This document shows, piece by piece, positions 11,258-24,036 of a stretch of DNA of 64,000 bases. Both the position numbers and the translations under genes were made by a program. The notes beneath the pieces are model-generated. The model was not told where the DNA came from, searched no databases, and was given only the letters and a program-made list of their open reading frames with translations. Source of the stretch: Thermothelomyces thermophilus ATCC 42464. Its lineage: Eukaryota > Ascomycota > Sordariomycetes > Sordariales > Chaetomiaceae. How positions within the stretch are numbered: position 1 is the stretch's first letter; the number at the start of each line of letters is the position of its first letter. Location: contig NC_016472.1 of the NCBI RefSeq assembly GCF_000226095.1, positions 10,540,001 to 10,604,000 of the forward strand. The letters run 5' to 3'.

Positions 11258-11708
11258 TATCACGAGCTAACTATATACCACGACCCAGTGGGGTGTAGCA
11301 GGCTGAATGAGCTACCAATCAAGAAGGGCACGAAGCGAGGCTGATACGGATCGCTAGGGAGCGCAGGCTATCATAGGCAAACAATCGCCAAAAGGGGAAA
11401 GATAGCAGAGGATAGCTAGCTACCAAAGGCGATCTAAGGACAGGATCAAAGAAGGCTATAAGCGATCAGGAGGAGTATATATATATATAAATAGTCACTT
11501 GTTATAGTAGACTCTGGGAGTTTACCAGTGGTAACAATTACAATTACAGTACTTATACCAAGCATTGCTAATTACTATAAGAGATAACTCTAGTGTTATT
11601 ATAAACCCTTTAGCTTTACCGAATCCCTTAGACGACCCGCCTGCTCGTTATGCTTAGCCTGCCTCCGTCTAGACCCTTTTAGAAGAAGTCTGAGTTAGGT
11701 TCGTCATA
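11258..11708 (+). repeat. 5' LTR of element B
   Basis: This 451-bp LTR starts TATCACGAGC (RIP-altered TGTCACAAGC) and ends GTTCGTCATA. Its partner is 18308-18758. No TGG-type primer site follows; the next bases are CGTTGTTACCACTCCC. Confidence 0.9.
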
Positions 11709-11774
11709 CGTTGTTACCACTCCCTTTGTTCTATCATAGTTCAGAACGGAGGTGACTTCGACCTTGATATCGAC

Positions 11775-12720
11775 ATGGCTACCGATGTCACGGCCGAACA
11801 GCTGCTTACTTAGCTTGGTTAACTCTAGTAGCGGGTTTAGGAGTTAGACTAGAGAGATAAGGCTGCTTAAGCTCGAATCAAGGAACTCGAGAACCGCGAA
11901 AAGTACTTATAGAAGTTGGTTAACGAGGCCTATGCCAAAATCGAGGCACTCGAGGGCGCCAAAGCGAAGCGTATCAAGATTGAACTACCTAGCAAATACG
12001 GAGGAACTAAGGAGGATCTCGTAGGATTCCTGATAAACCTCCGATCCTACTTCCGGCTTAATGACGATAAGTTTCTAGATGACAAAGCTAAAGTCCTCTA
12101 TATAGCTATAAGACTAGAGGGCAAGGTACTTAGATAGTTCGAGCCTACGTAGAATGACTACCTTACTAAGGAAGACAAAGATGACCGAGACGCGTTTATA
12201 TAGGCAGTCTTCTAATCTTACGACCGTTTTAAAGAAGAGCTTTAGAAGGTTTTTAGTAATAAGGATAAGAAGATTTATATATAAGAAAGACTTGCTAATC
12301 TCTAATAGACTAAGTTAATAGCCTCCTATACTATATAGTTTAGATAGGATATACTTAAGTCTTAGCTTAATAATAAGGCGTTAATGTAATTGTTCTATAA
12401 CGGCTTAAAGGAAAAGGTTAAGGACAAGCTATATAAGTACGATCGGCCTAAGACTCTAGATAAATATATCGTATAGGCCATTAAGATCGATAATCAACTC
12501 TACATACAAGAGTAGTAGAAGCGAGGTCGAATAAACGGAACCATGGTTAAGGCTAATGACAAGAAAAAGCGAGCGTACGTTAGTACCTTGTATAGGACGT
12601 ATCCCAGAGCTATAGATATAGACATAGCGTAGAAGCAGGACTAGAAGAAGACGACCAAAGACAAGTCTAATGTTACCTACTATAACTATAGAAAGAAAGG
12701 GCACTATAAGCAAGAATGCT
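11775..12720 (+). pseudogene. Gag region of element B
   Basis: From ATG 11775 a Gag-like frame can be followed past stops: an N-terminal Leu-rich part, the retrotransposon-gag domain (open at 11916-12137) and a zinc knuckle ending KKGHYKQEC whose first two Cys codons now encode Tyr. Cys to Tyr (TGC to TAC) is a RIP-type change. Confidence 0.75.
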
Positions 12721-14149
12721 AGAGCCCGAAGAAAGAATGGAAACTAACCCCTGGAAAGGAAATTACGGCTATTGACGAAACTACTAAGGACGTTATCAAA
12801 GTAGTGGCTACAAGCTACGAAGACAAAGGCAGTAATATAGATAGTCTTAGATATAACGACAATAGTAAAGACGAACAAGTACCGTACTCTGAACTAGTTA
12901 CTATAGACCTAGAGATAGGTCTTGCTAAATGGGACATGGCAGGAGAATATATACCGCCAGTTTCAATTCTCCTAGCCTTGAGGTAGTAGGGCTTTACGGT
13001 TATATAGAGGCGGGATAGATTATAGACAACCGATACCTAAGGAATCGAAAGACCTGGACCTAATGTTTTATTCCTCTAGGAACGAATCAAATAGTACCGT
13101 AATGAAGTTTTTCGGCTTAATATGGAACTATGCGAACGGGATGAACGCTTGATTTGACTTGCCTAGTAGAGCGACGGAATAAGGGACAAGATGAGGGAAC
13201 TTTAACGTATCGTGGAAACTATTAAAGGAGAATAGCCTATAATATATAATAGGCCTAATAGCTATGCCAAGTATTCTAACGATTAGTAACTTACCTATGA
13301 CGTATGGAACCCCGAGTACTAGTTTATATATGTGAACTATAGAAAAGACGAGCATATATAGGAAAGCTACTAGAAGAAATATTCCTATATTAGCACTAGA
13401 GTATTTACGATCTATATACAATGGGAAGGATTCAGGAAAGAATTCTAATACCTTCTAGGTAACGTTATACGACTATACCCTCGACACGAGGCATATATAT
13501 AAGTGCCCTAGTTCTAGTATATAGTATACAAATGCCGATACCACTTCTATGACAAATTCGAAAATAATCACTAGCCAACCTAACAAGGAAATGAGGACGG
13601 AAGCTTACGCCCTGTAGAATAGGTCTACGATGTAGGAAACAGAGCGGCCGAATTACTCTAGAAGATCGAAGCCTGCGATCTAGAAAGCATTATAATAGTT
13701 CTAAGACGAGCCTAGCCTAGGTACTGTGGAACCGGATAAGACATATAGGACTCGTGTTGGAGTAACGATTGCCTCTATCACGCAGACGAAAAGAAATTGC
13801 GAATTCGGGAGCTTTAGACGAAGCTATAGCACGTACGATGGAAAGTAGAACGGACCTAGTGGTGGGAAGCTATAAGCACTTAATAGCTTACGGAAATAAG
13901 TACGATCGACGAAGCTGCTATTAGCCGAATAACTAAAGAGGTTAGTACTAACCTAGGAAACGGGTCAGGGCCCTTCGAGGGGCCTGGAAACCATTAACGC
14001 CTACATAGCGGCGAGTGGTAGCGTAGTATAGGAGGGACTAGCGTAAGAGACCACTATATCGAGACCTCCTAGCAGAAATATAGGAAATTGCTGCAATCTT
14101 TGGACGACGGTAGCAAGATAAGCAATTGTAGATAACAATATAGTAGAAA

Positions 14150-17100
14150 TAGCATAAAATGCTTGTACTAGTGGATAGTGGAGTAGAGATAAATCTAATT
14201 TCGCTAATACTTGTAAATTAGCTACAGATACCCTAGAGAATGAAGCGGAAGCATGGCATAGTCAAAGGGCCATTTCTAACGTAATAGGTATATAGGGAGA
14301 CCGAACTAATTAACATTACTATGGTAGGGAAGACTATAGTAGTCGTATTTAGTATCGTAGATATAGGTAATAACAAAGATATAATATTAGGGTTACTATA
14401 GTATAAAGATTACAACCCAGACATTAGCTAGAGGAATAGTAGCCACCTATGACCCCAAATAGAGTTATATTCAACTAGCAAGATAGGGAGCACGCAAGGA
14501 TCGCAAGTAGACGATGCTTAAAGAAAGGCATATCCTACGGATCTACCGTAAGAGACAGACAGTGGCAGGCAGACCACTACAGACTCTAGAAGAGGTGGTA
14601 CAACGACATCGATATCGCGATAGGAGGAACGAGCTAAATTGCCGATAGCTATTCTCTCCGTTGACGAATGCGGAGCACTGTAATAGGAGTAGTGGGTTGA
14701 GATAGGAGAAATCGCTAGTATTGCTATAGACGGAACCAAGTTCGTATACTACCAGAAAACCGAGAGACGAGACAAGACTAGGGAAGTACCGAAGGAATAC
14801 GAAGGACACCTAGCATTCGAACCGAAATATCTGGAAGGACTACTAGAATACGGCCTATAGGATCACGAGATCAAGCTTAAGGAAGGAGTATAACTAAAGT
14901 TCTTTAAGATCTACTATATAAGCTAGACATAGAACAAAGAACTTAAGCGATATTTAGAGGAGAACCTTTAAAGAGAATATATCTGCCTGTCGACATCGCT
15001 AGCAGGCTACCTAATCCTATTTGTGCCTAAGAAAGACAGAAAGCTACGGTTATATGTTAACTAATCGGCCTATAACTATATATAGATCAAAGAAGGCAAC
15101 GAGTAGAAAACGGCCTTTAGGACACCCTATAGCTACTATAAGTACCTTGTCATGCCATTTAGACTTACGAACATGCTAGCAACGTTCTAAGCCCTAATTA
15201 ATCAAGCTATCCGACCCTTTCTTGACAAATTTACAATATATTATCTTGACGATATACTTATCTTCTCTAAGACGATAGACAAACACTAGAAGTACGTGAA
15301 AGTAGTGTTAGACGCGCTACATATATACAAACTATTAGTTAATAAGGAAAAGAGCGAATTCCACATTAGGAAAACGGTATTTCTAGGATACGAAATATCC
15401 CCTAGACAAATCTAGATAGAACCTTCAAAGGTTAAAGCTATCAAGAATTAGCTACGACCGACGTCAGTCACGGAAGTACGAAGTTTCATCGGATTTACGA
15501 ACTTCTACTAGATGTTCATTAGGAACTTTGGAGCGATCGTACGACCTTTGTACGAACTTACTAAGAAGAACGCTAAATTCTAATAGGAAGAGCAACACGA
15601 GTAAGCATTTACGTAGATCCGTAATACCATTACTAAAGACCTAGTATTGGTGCTACCAGACCCTAAGAAGCCATTCGAGGTGGAAACAGACACTTTAGAC
15701 TATGCTATCGGAGGACAATTAGGATAACGAGACAAATAAGGGAAGCTATATCCTATAGCCTTCTTTTCTAAGAAGCTCGATAGACTACATCTTAATTATC
15801 TGATTTATGATAAGGAACTACTTGCGATTGTCGAAGCTTTTAAGGAATAGCGACTATACCTTAGTAGTACGATTAAACTAGTACAAGTGTATATAGATCA
15901 TAAGAATTTATAATACTTTATAACGATAAAGGAGCTTAACAGATGATAAATACGATAGGTAGAATTCCTTGCGGAATTCAACTTTGAGATCCGCTATAAG
16001 AAGGGTAAAGAGAACGTACAAGTAGATATCTTAAGCTGACAAACGGATTATACAAAAGGATGAACGGAAATAATACCACCGTTATTCAAGGAACGAACAG
16101 ACGGAACGCTATATCACGAAACGTAGATATCCGTAGAAGATAATCTACTCGACTCGTTCCTAGAATACTACGTAATCTTTCGAGAAGAAAGGATTAACAA
16201 GGTACAATATTAAGCAGCACCCGGACTAGTAGTACCTGACGGAGTAGAAGAAAAAGATAGGAAACTCTGGTACCGAGGCAAAGTATATATCTACGATAGA
16301 GATCAATAGCTACAAATGATTCGAGAACTCTACGAGTCGAAACTCGGAGGATATAAAGGAGTTACAAAGACTGTCGTACAAGTTAAGAAATACTACGACT
16401 TTCCACAGTTAACGGCACAAGTTAAGGAAGTCATACGGAACTATAATATCTGTAATTGAAGCAAAACGGCACGATATAAGCTATACAGGCTACTTTAGCT
16501 ACTACTAACAGCTGACAAACTATAGAGCTCGGTTACAATAGACTTCATTACGAAGCTGCCAGAATCCAAGGATATAGCTATAGGAGTAACCTACAATAGT
16601 ATTCTTACTATAGTAGATCGCCTGACTAAATAGGTATACTTCTTTCCCTATAAGGAGTCCTAGATAGCTAAACAGCTAGTAGACGTAATCTATCGGCAAG
16701 TTATATTAGTGTATGCTTGGCCGTAAGAATGGATCACCGACAGAGATACCAAATTCGTATCGAAGTTCTGGCAAGCGTTAATATAACGATTAGGCGTTAA
16801 TAGCAAGCTGTCAACGGCATATCACCTATAGACTGACGGACAAACGGAGCAACTAAACCAAGTTATCGAGCAGTATCTCCGTTCTTATATTAACTACTAG
16901 CAAGACGACTAGGTCATGCTATTGCTAATAGTATAACTTGCTTACAATACAACGCCAATAGAAACGACCAAAGTCATACCGTTCTTCGCGAATTACGGAT
17001 ATAAAGCAGACCTTAGGCAAGGACTAGAGATTATAGTGCCAAGAGCAGCAGTTAAAGCGGAACAAATGTATACACTATATAAAAAGCTTAAAAAAGAACT

Positions 17101-17314
17101 CGAGTTTATCAAGACTAGAATAAAGAACTACTACGATAAACACAGGCTCGAGGGACCTTGCCTAGAGAGGGGAGACAAAGTCTACCTAATTGTACAAAAC
17201 TTGCGAACCAAACGACCAAGTACGAAGCTAGACTTCAAGAAGGTCAGACCCTTTATTATCAAGGAACGAATTTCGATATCTAACTATCAACTATTATTAC
17301 TATCATCTATATGA
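14150..17314 (+). pseudogene. Pol region of element B
   Basis: Read through stops: protease (LVDSGVEINL), reverse transcriptase (FVPKKDRKLRL, then directly AYNYI, then YYLDDILIFSK), RNase H (PFEVETDTLDYAIGGQLG and AFFSKKL), integrase zinc domain, core (TIDFITKLP, DRDTKFVSKFWQ) and C-terminal domain with CLERGDKVYLIV at about 17,160. The longest open piece is 17036-17314. Protein-level order protease–RT–RNase H–integrase identifies Ty3/Gypsy. Confidence 0.85.
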
Positions 17315-18307
17315 CTACAGATAGATATTTTTCATATTTCACTTCTCGAACCAGTACCAAAGAATGCCAAGACCGCTATAAGCATCGAAGCAGAGGACGA
17401 AGAGGAAGAATAGGACGTCGAAGAAATTCTAAATTCACGTATTATCAACGGAGAACTACAGTACCTGGTCAAATAGCTTAATTTTAGACTAGAAGATAAC
17501 TTATAGGAACCCGTCAAGAACCTGAATTGCCCTGAGAAACTAGAGCAGTTCCACTGGCAGAATCCTAACCGGCTATAAGAACTGGCTCTAAAGCCTATTC
17601 CCCAATAGAAAAAGAGGGGAACCTGCCAAAATTAGGACCGGGATCTAACCTAATCGACTCCTAATTAAGTACGTCGAAAGTACCTAACGCCTAAGCCTGA
17701 CCTGTGAGGGTCTGCGTCTCCGATATTAGCGGAGGAGTATCTAGTTCTTCCTCCTCTTCTAGACGAGCTACGCTACGACGAAAAACTTCGGCACCATAAT
17801 CGCGTAGGGATTGCTATAAACGACGTAATCGACTCAAACGGCTTAGCGTCTAAGCAAGTAACGCCTCGGTCTTAGCAATCTCTTTCGAAACCTTCTCTTG
17901 CTTTGACAAATTCGAAAGGACTAAGATAGTTAGTAACTTAAGACTACGAAGGAAAACTATAAGGAACCTATAGGCATCTGTAATGTTTAGACTACTATAC
18001 TTCTTACCTATACGAATATAGTTTTGACACTTGTTTAAACCCTCTATTATTATATAACGCTTCCGTGGCTTCGTATTCTAATAACGCTTATAAGGTATAG
18101 CGACTTCGTAACCCTCTCACTTAATCTTAATCATAATAGCGTGTCGTTCGCGCTTAAGATCGCAACGATTCCTAGGAATATAATTAGCTATAACGAAAGG
18201 AAGTTAGCAGAAGAAGGACACTACCTATTGAGAAAAGGGGATATTAGTAGTATTTAAAATAAGTCATAAGAAGCTTTCGGGTCGAAAGCCCTAAAGAGGG
18301 GGTATCG

Positions 18308-18758
18308 TGTCACAAGCTAACTATATACCGCGACCCGGTGGGGTGTAGCAGGCTAAATGAGCTACTAATTAAGAAGGGCACGAAGCGAGGCTGACACGGA
18401 TCGCTAGGGAGCGCAGGCTATCACGGGCGAACAATCGCCAAAAGGGGAAAGATAGTAAAGGATAGCTAGCTACCAAAGGCGATCTAAGGACAGGATCGAA
18501 GAAGGCTATAAGCGATCAGGAGGAGTATATATACATGTAAATAGTCACTCGTTATAATGGACTCTGGGAGTTTACTAGTGGTAATAATCACAATTATAGT
18601 ACTTATACCAAGCATTGCTGATTACTGTGAGAGATAACTCTAGTGTTGTTATGAACCCTTTGGCTTTACCGAATCCCTTAGACGACCTGCCTACTCGTCA
18701 CGCTTAGCCCGCCTCCGTCTGGACCCTTTTAGAAGAAGTCTGAGTTGGGTTTGTCATA
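18308..18758 (+). repeat. 3' LTR of element B
   Basis: This 451-bp LTR starts TGTCACAAGC and ends GGTTTGTCATA. It is preceded by AAAGAGGGGGTATCG, which contains a purine-rich tract at about 18,291-18,302. Confidence 0.9.
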
Positions 18759-18763
18759 GTTAT

Positions 18764-21700
18764 AGATGTTGTAGCTTTGTATAACTTCCTTGACTCGTGC
18801 TATTAACTATAGAAAGTTATAGTATTTCTTAACTTATACGACAGTTTTCGTGACTCCTTTATATCCTCCGAGTTTCGATTTATAGAGTTCCTAAATCATT
18901 TGTAGCTATTAATCTTTGTCGTAGATATACGCTTTGCCTTAGTACTAGAGTTTCCTATTTCTTTCTTCGACTCTGTTAGGTACCACTAGTCCAGGTGCCG
19001 TTTGATACTACGTCTCGTTAGTCCTTTCTTCCCGAAAGATTATATAACACTCTAGGAACGAGTCAAGTAGATTATCTTCTATAGGTGCCTATATTTTATA
19101 ATATAATGTCCTATCTATTCGTTCCTTGAATAACGGTGGCGTTGTTTCCGTTTGTCCTTCCGTATAACCCGTTCGTCGGCTTAAGATGTCTGCTCGTACG
19201 TTTTCTTTGCCCTTCTTATAGCAGATCTCGAAGTTAAATTCCACAAGGAATTCTACCTATTGTATTTGTCGTCCGTTAAGCTCCTTTGTCGTTATAAAGT
19301 ATTACAGGTTCTTATAATCCGTATATACTTATACTAGTTCGATCGTACCGCTGAGGTATAGTTACTATTCCTTGAAAGCTTTGACAATCGTAAGTAGTTC
19401 CTTGTCGTAAATTGGATAATTGAGACGTAGTCTGTCAAGCTTCTTTAAAAAGAACGCTACAGGGTATAGCTTTCCTTATCCGTCTCGTTATCCTAATTGT
19501 CCTCTAATGGCGTAGTCTAAAGCATCCGTTTCTACCTCAAATAGTTTCTTAGGATCTAGTAGTACTAGTACTAGGTCTTTAGTAATAGCATTACGGATCT
19601 ATGTAAATGCTTACTTATATTGTCCTTCCCATTGGAATTTAGCATTCTTCTTAGTAAGTTTGTATAAAGATCGTACGATTACTCTAAAGTTCCTAATAAA
19701 CATTCGGTAGAAGTTTGCAAATCTGATAAAGCTTTATACTTCTATAACTGTCGTTAGTTGTAGCCAATTCTTGATAGCTTTAACCTTTAAAGGTTCTATC
19801 CGAATTTGTCCTAGGGATATTTCGTACCCTAAAAACACCGTTTTCCTAACGTGGAATTCGCTTTTTTCCTTGTTAACTAATAGCTTATACGTATATAGTA
19901 TGTCTAGTACTACTCTTATATGCTTCTGGTGTTTGTCTATCGTCTTGGAGAAGATGAGTATATCGTTAAGATAATATACTATAAATTTGTCGAGAAAGGG
20001 TCGGATAGCTTGGTCAATTAGGGCTTAGAACGTTGCTAGCGCGTTTGTAAGTCCGAATAGCATGACAAGGTACTTATAGTGGCTATAGGGTATCCTAAAG
20101 GCCGTTTTCCACTTGTTGCCTTCTTTGATCTATATATAGTTGTAGGCCGATAGCAAGTCAAGACGTGTAAAATATTAGGCTCTTGCTAACTAATCTTAGA
20201 GCTATAAGATTAGTAGTAATAGGTATTGGTTTTTCACGGTCTATTCGTTAAGTTACCAATAGTTAATATATAACTATAGCTTTCCGTCTTTCTTAGGCAC
20301 AAACAGGATTAGGTAGCCTGCTAGCGATATCAACAGGTAGATATATCCTCTTCGAAGGTTCTCCTCCAAATATCGCTTAAGTTCTTCGTTCTACGTCTAG
20401 CTCGTATAGTAAATCTTAAAGAACTTTAATCGTGCTCCTTCCTTAAGCTTGATCTCGTAATCCTATAGGCTGTATTCTAGTAATCCTTCTAGATATTTCG
20501 GTTCAAATGCTAGGTGTCCTTTGTATTCCTTCGGCACTTCCCTAGTCTTGTCTCGTCTCTTAGTTTTCTAATAGTATATAAACTTAGTTCTGTCTATAGC
20601 GATACTAGCAATTTCTCCTGTCTCAACCTACTACTCTAATTATAGTGCTCCGTATTCATTAACGGAGAGAATAGCTATTAGCGGTTTAGCTTATTCCTTC
20701 TATTATATTGTTGTTATCGTTTTGCTGCTTCTTCTAGAGTCTGTAGTAGTCTATCTACTACTACCTATCTCTTACGGTGGATCTATAGGATATGCCTTCC
20801 CTTAGGCATCGTCTACTCGTAATCCTTACGCACTCCCTATCTTGCTAGTCGAATACGACTCCGTTCGGGGTTATAGGTAGCTACCATTCTTCTAGCTAAT
20901 GTCTAGGTTATAATCTTCATACCATAGTAACCCTAGTATTATATCTTTATCGTTACTTATATCTATAATACTAAATATGACTACTATAGTTTTCCCTGCT
21001 ATAGTGATGTCAATTGGTTCGGTCTCCCTATATACCTATTACGTTAGAAATGGTCCTTTGACTATACCATGCTTTCGCTTCGTTCTTTAGGGTATCTGTA
21101 GCTAATTTATAAGCGTTGGCGAGATTAGGTTTATCTCTGCTCTACTGTCCACTAGTACAAGCATTTCGTGCTATTTCTATTATGCTGTTATCTATAGTTA
21201 CTTGTCCTACCGTCGTCGTCCAAAGATTGCGGCGACTTCCTATGTTTCTGCCGGGAGGTCTCGATATAGTGGTCTCTTACGCTAGTTCCTCCTATACTAC
21301 ACTACCACTTGCCGCTACGTAGGCGTTAATGGTTTTCAGGCCCCTTGAAGGGCCTTGACCTGTTTCCTAGGTTAGTGCTAACCTCTTCGGTTATTCGGCT
21401 AGTAGTGGCTTCATCGATTATACTTATCTCTATAAGCTATTAGGTACTTATAGTTTCCTACTATTAGGTCTATTCTACTTTCCATCGTATGTGCTATAGC
21501 TTTATCTGAAGCTCCCGAATTCGTAACTTCTTTTCATCTATATAGTAGAGGTAATTATTACTCTAATATAAGTCCTATATATCTCATCCTATTCCGTAGT
21601 GCCTAGGCTAGGCTTGTTTTAGAACTATCGTAATGCCTTCTAGACTCTAGTCTTTGATCTTCTAAAGCAATTCGGCCGCTCTATTTCCTATATTATAGAC

Positions 21701-23560
21701 CTATTCCACAGGGCGTAAGCTTCCGTCCTCATTTCCTTGTCAGGTCGGCTAGTGATTGTTTTCGAATTTGTCGCGGAAGTGGTATCGGCATTCGTACGCC
21801 ATACATTAGAACTAGGGCACTTACACATGTGCCTTGTATCGAGGGTATAGTCGTGTAGCGTCGCCTAAGAGGTATTAGAATTCTTTCCCGAATCCTTCTT
21901 ACTATATGTAGACCGTAGGTACTCTAATGCTAAGGTAGGAGTATTTCTTCTAGTAGCTTTCCTACATACGCTTATCTTTTCCGCGGTTTGCGCGTATAAA
22001 CTAGTATTCTAGGTTCTATATATTATTACTAAGTTATTAGTCGTCAAGGTACTTGGTATAGCTATCAGGCCTATTATATATTATAGGTTGCCTTCCTTTA
22101 ATAGTTTCTATAATATATCGGAGTTCCCTTGTCTCGTTCCTTATTTTATTACTCTATTAGACGAGTCGAATCAAGCGTCCATCTCGTTTATATAGTTCCG
22201 TATTAAGCTAGAAAACTTTATTACGGTACTATTTAATTCGTTCCTAGAGGAATAGAACGTTAGGTCCGGGTCTTTTGGTTCCTTAGGTGTCGGTCGTCCA
22301 CGATCTATCCTACCTCTATATGACCGTAAAACCCTATTACTCCAAGGCTAGGAGAATCGAAATTGGTAGTATATACTCCCCTACCATATCCTATTCGGCA
22401 AGACCCGTCTCTAGGTTCACAGTGACCAGTTCGGAATATAGTACTTGTTCGTTTTCACTATTGCCATCATGTCCTAGACTATCTATATCACTGCCCCTAT
22501 CTTCGTAGCTCGTAGTTACTACTTTGGTAATATTCTTAGTAGTTTCGTCGATATCTGCGATTTCTTTTCTAGGGACTAGCTTCTACTCTTTCTTTAGGCT
22601 TCGACATTCTCGCTTATAGTGCCCTTTCTTTCTATAGTTATAGTAGGTAACATTAGACTTGTCTTTGGTCGTCTTCTTCTAGTCCTGCTTCTATGCTACG
22701 TCTATATCTATAGCTCTAGGGTATGTCCTATATAAAGTACTAACGTACATTCGCTTTTTCTTGTCGTTAGCCTTGACTATAGTTCCGTTCGTTTGACCTC
22801 GTTTCTACTACTTTTATATATAAAGCTAATCATTAATTCTAATGGCCTATATAATATATTTGTTTAGAGTCTTAGGCTAATTGTACTTATATAGCTTGTC
22901 TTTAACCTTTTCCTTTAGGCCGTTATAGAATAATTATATTAACGCCTTATCGTTAAGCTAAGACTTAAATATATCCTATCTAAACTATATAACGTAGGAG
23001 GCTACTAACTTAGTCTATCGGAGATTAGCAAGTCTTTCTTATATATAAATTTTCTTATCTTTATCGCTAAAAACCTTCCGAAGCTCTTCTTTAAAATAGT
23101 CATAGGACCGAAAGACTACCTATATAAACGTGTCTCAGTTATCTTCGTCTTCCTTAGTAAGGTAGTCATTCTACATAGGTTTAAACTATCTAAATGCCTT
23201 ACCCTCTAGTCTCGTAGCTATATAAAGGACTTTGGCTTTTTCGTCTAGAAACTTGTCGTTATTAAGCCAGAAGTAGGATCAGAGGTTTATTAGGAATCCT
23301 ATAAGATCCTCCTTAGTTCCTCCATATTTACTAGGTAGTTTGATCTTAATATAGCTCGCTTTAACGGTCTCGAGCGTCTCGATTTTGGCATAGGCCTCGT
23401 TAATTAATTTCTACGAGTACTTTTCGCCATTCTCAAGTTCCTTAATTCGAGCTTAAGCAGCCTTATCTCTCTAGTCTAACTCCTAGATCTGCTATTAGAG
23501 TTAACCAAGCTAGGCAAGCAGTTATTTAGCCATGACGTCGGTAGCTATATCAATGTCAAG
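18764..23560 (-). pseudogene. Gag–pol of element C, part before the B insertion
   Basis: On the minus strand this carries Gag, a zinc knuckle region near 22,640, protease near 21,150, the full reverse transcriptase including the motif A segment (FTRLDL near 20,170) that B lacks, RNase H, and the start of the integrase zinc domain up to the duplicated GTTAT. Stops interrupt all frames. Confidence 0.8.
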
Positions 23561-23614
23561 GTCGAAGTCACCTCTATTCTAAACTATAATAGAACAAAGG
23601 GAGTAGTAATAACG

Positions 23615-24031
23615 TATAACGAACCTAACTTAGACTTCTTCTAAAAGGGTCTAGATGGAGGTAGGTAAAGCAGACAAGGGCGCAGGTTGTCTAAGGGATT
23701 TGGTAAAGCCAAAGGGTTTATAATAACACTAGAGTTATCTCTTATAGTAGTCGGCAATACTTAGTATAAGTACTATGATTGTGATTGTTACCATTGGTAA
23801 ACTCTAGAGTCTACTATAACGAGTGACTATCTATATATATATATAATCTTAGCGATCACTTGTAATTACGGTGATTGTGAGTGATTGTATGGTGATGATT
23901 ACCCTGATCACTAGTGAGCGTAGTGATCATTGTGCTTCCCTATGTTGTGATTAGTCCTTTTGTTTCTTTGGCTTGATTGGCCTGTCTGTGCCGGTGGCTT
24001 AGGTGGCATCTGCATGTATATTTCCGTGACA
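23615..24031 (-). repeat. LTR of element C, right copy (5' LTR)
   Basis: This 417-bp partner of 9037-9453 starts TATAACGAACC (RIP-altered TGTGACAAACC) and ends TTTCCGTGACA. AGAAT follows immediately. Confidence 0.9.
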
Positions 24032-24036
24032 AGAAT

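Larger units (their letters stand above)
11258..18758 (+). mobile_element. Ty3/Gypsy element B, youngest insertion, inside element C
   Basis: LTRs are 451 bp (11258-11708 and 18308-18758). The target duplication is GTTAC (11253-11257) and GTTAT (18759-18763), one RIP-type change apart. Plus-strand order: Gag from ATG 11775, a degraded CCHC knuckle at 12676-12720 (first two Cys now Tyr), aspartic protease DSG near 14,165, reverse transcriptase with intact YYLDDILIF at about 15,239, RNase H, integrase zinc domain (16,320-16,460), core (about 16,540-16,900) and C-terminal domain (to about 17,270). Compared with C, a segment of about 108 bp is missing near 15,062, removing reverse transcriptase motif A. 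Many TAG/TAA codons interrupt all frames. Confidence 0.92.
9037..24031 (-). mobile_element. Ty3/Gypsy element C, interrupted by element B
   Basis: LTRs are 417 bp (9037-9453 and 23615-24031), with the perfect target duplication AGAAT (9032-9036 and 24032-24036). Coding order on the minus strand is Gag (about 23,560 down), aspartic protease, reverse transcriptase (about 20,300-19,600), RNase H and integrase; element B (11258-18758) sits in the integrase zinc-binding domain. Excluding B and its duplication the element is about 7,489 bp. The reverse transcriptase active site reads YLNDI instead of YLDDI near 19,970, a RIP-type Asp to Asn change. The integrase C-terminal end is still open at 10512-10745. 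Coding sequence is very close to B, but the U3 part of the LTR is unrelated. Confidence 0.9.
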
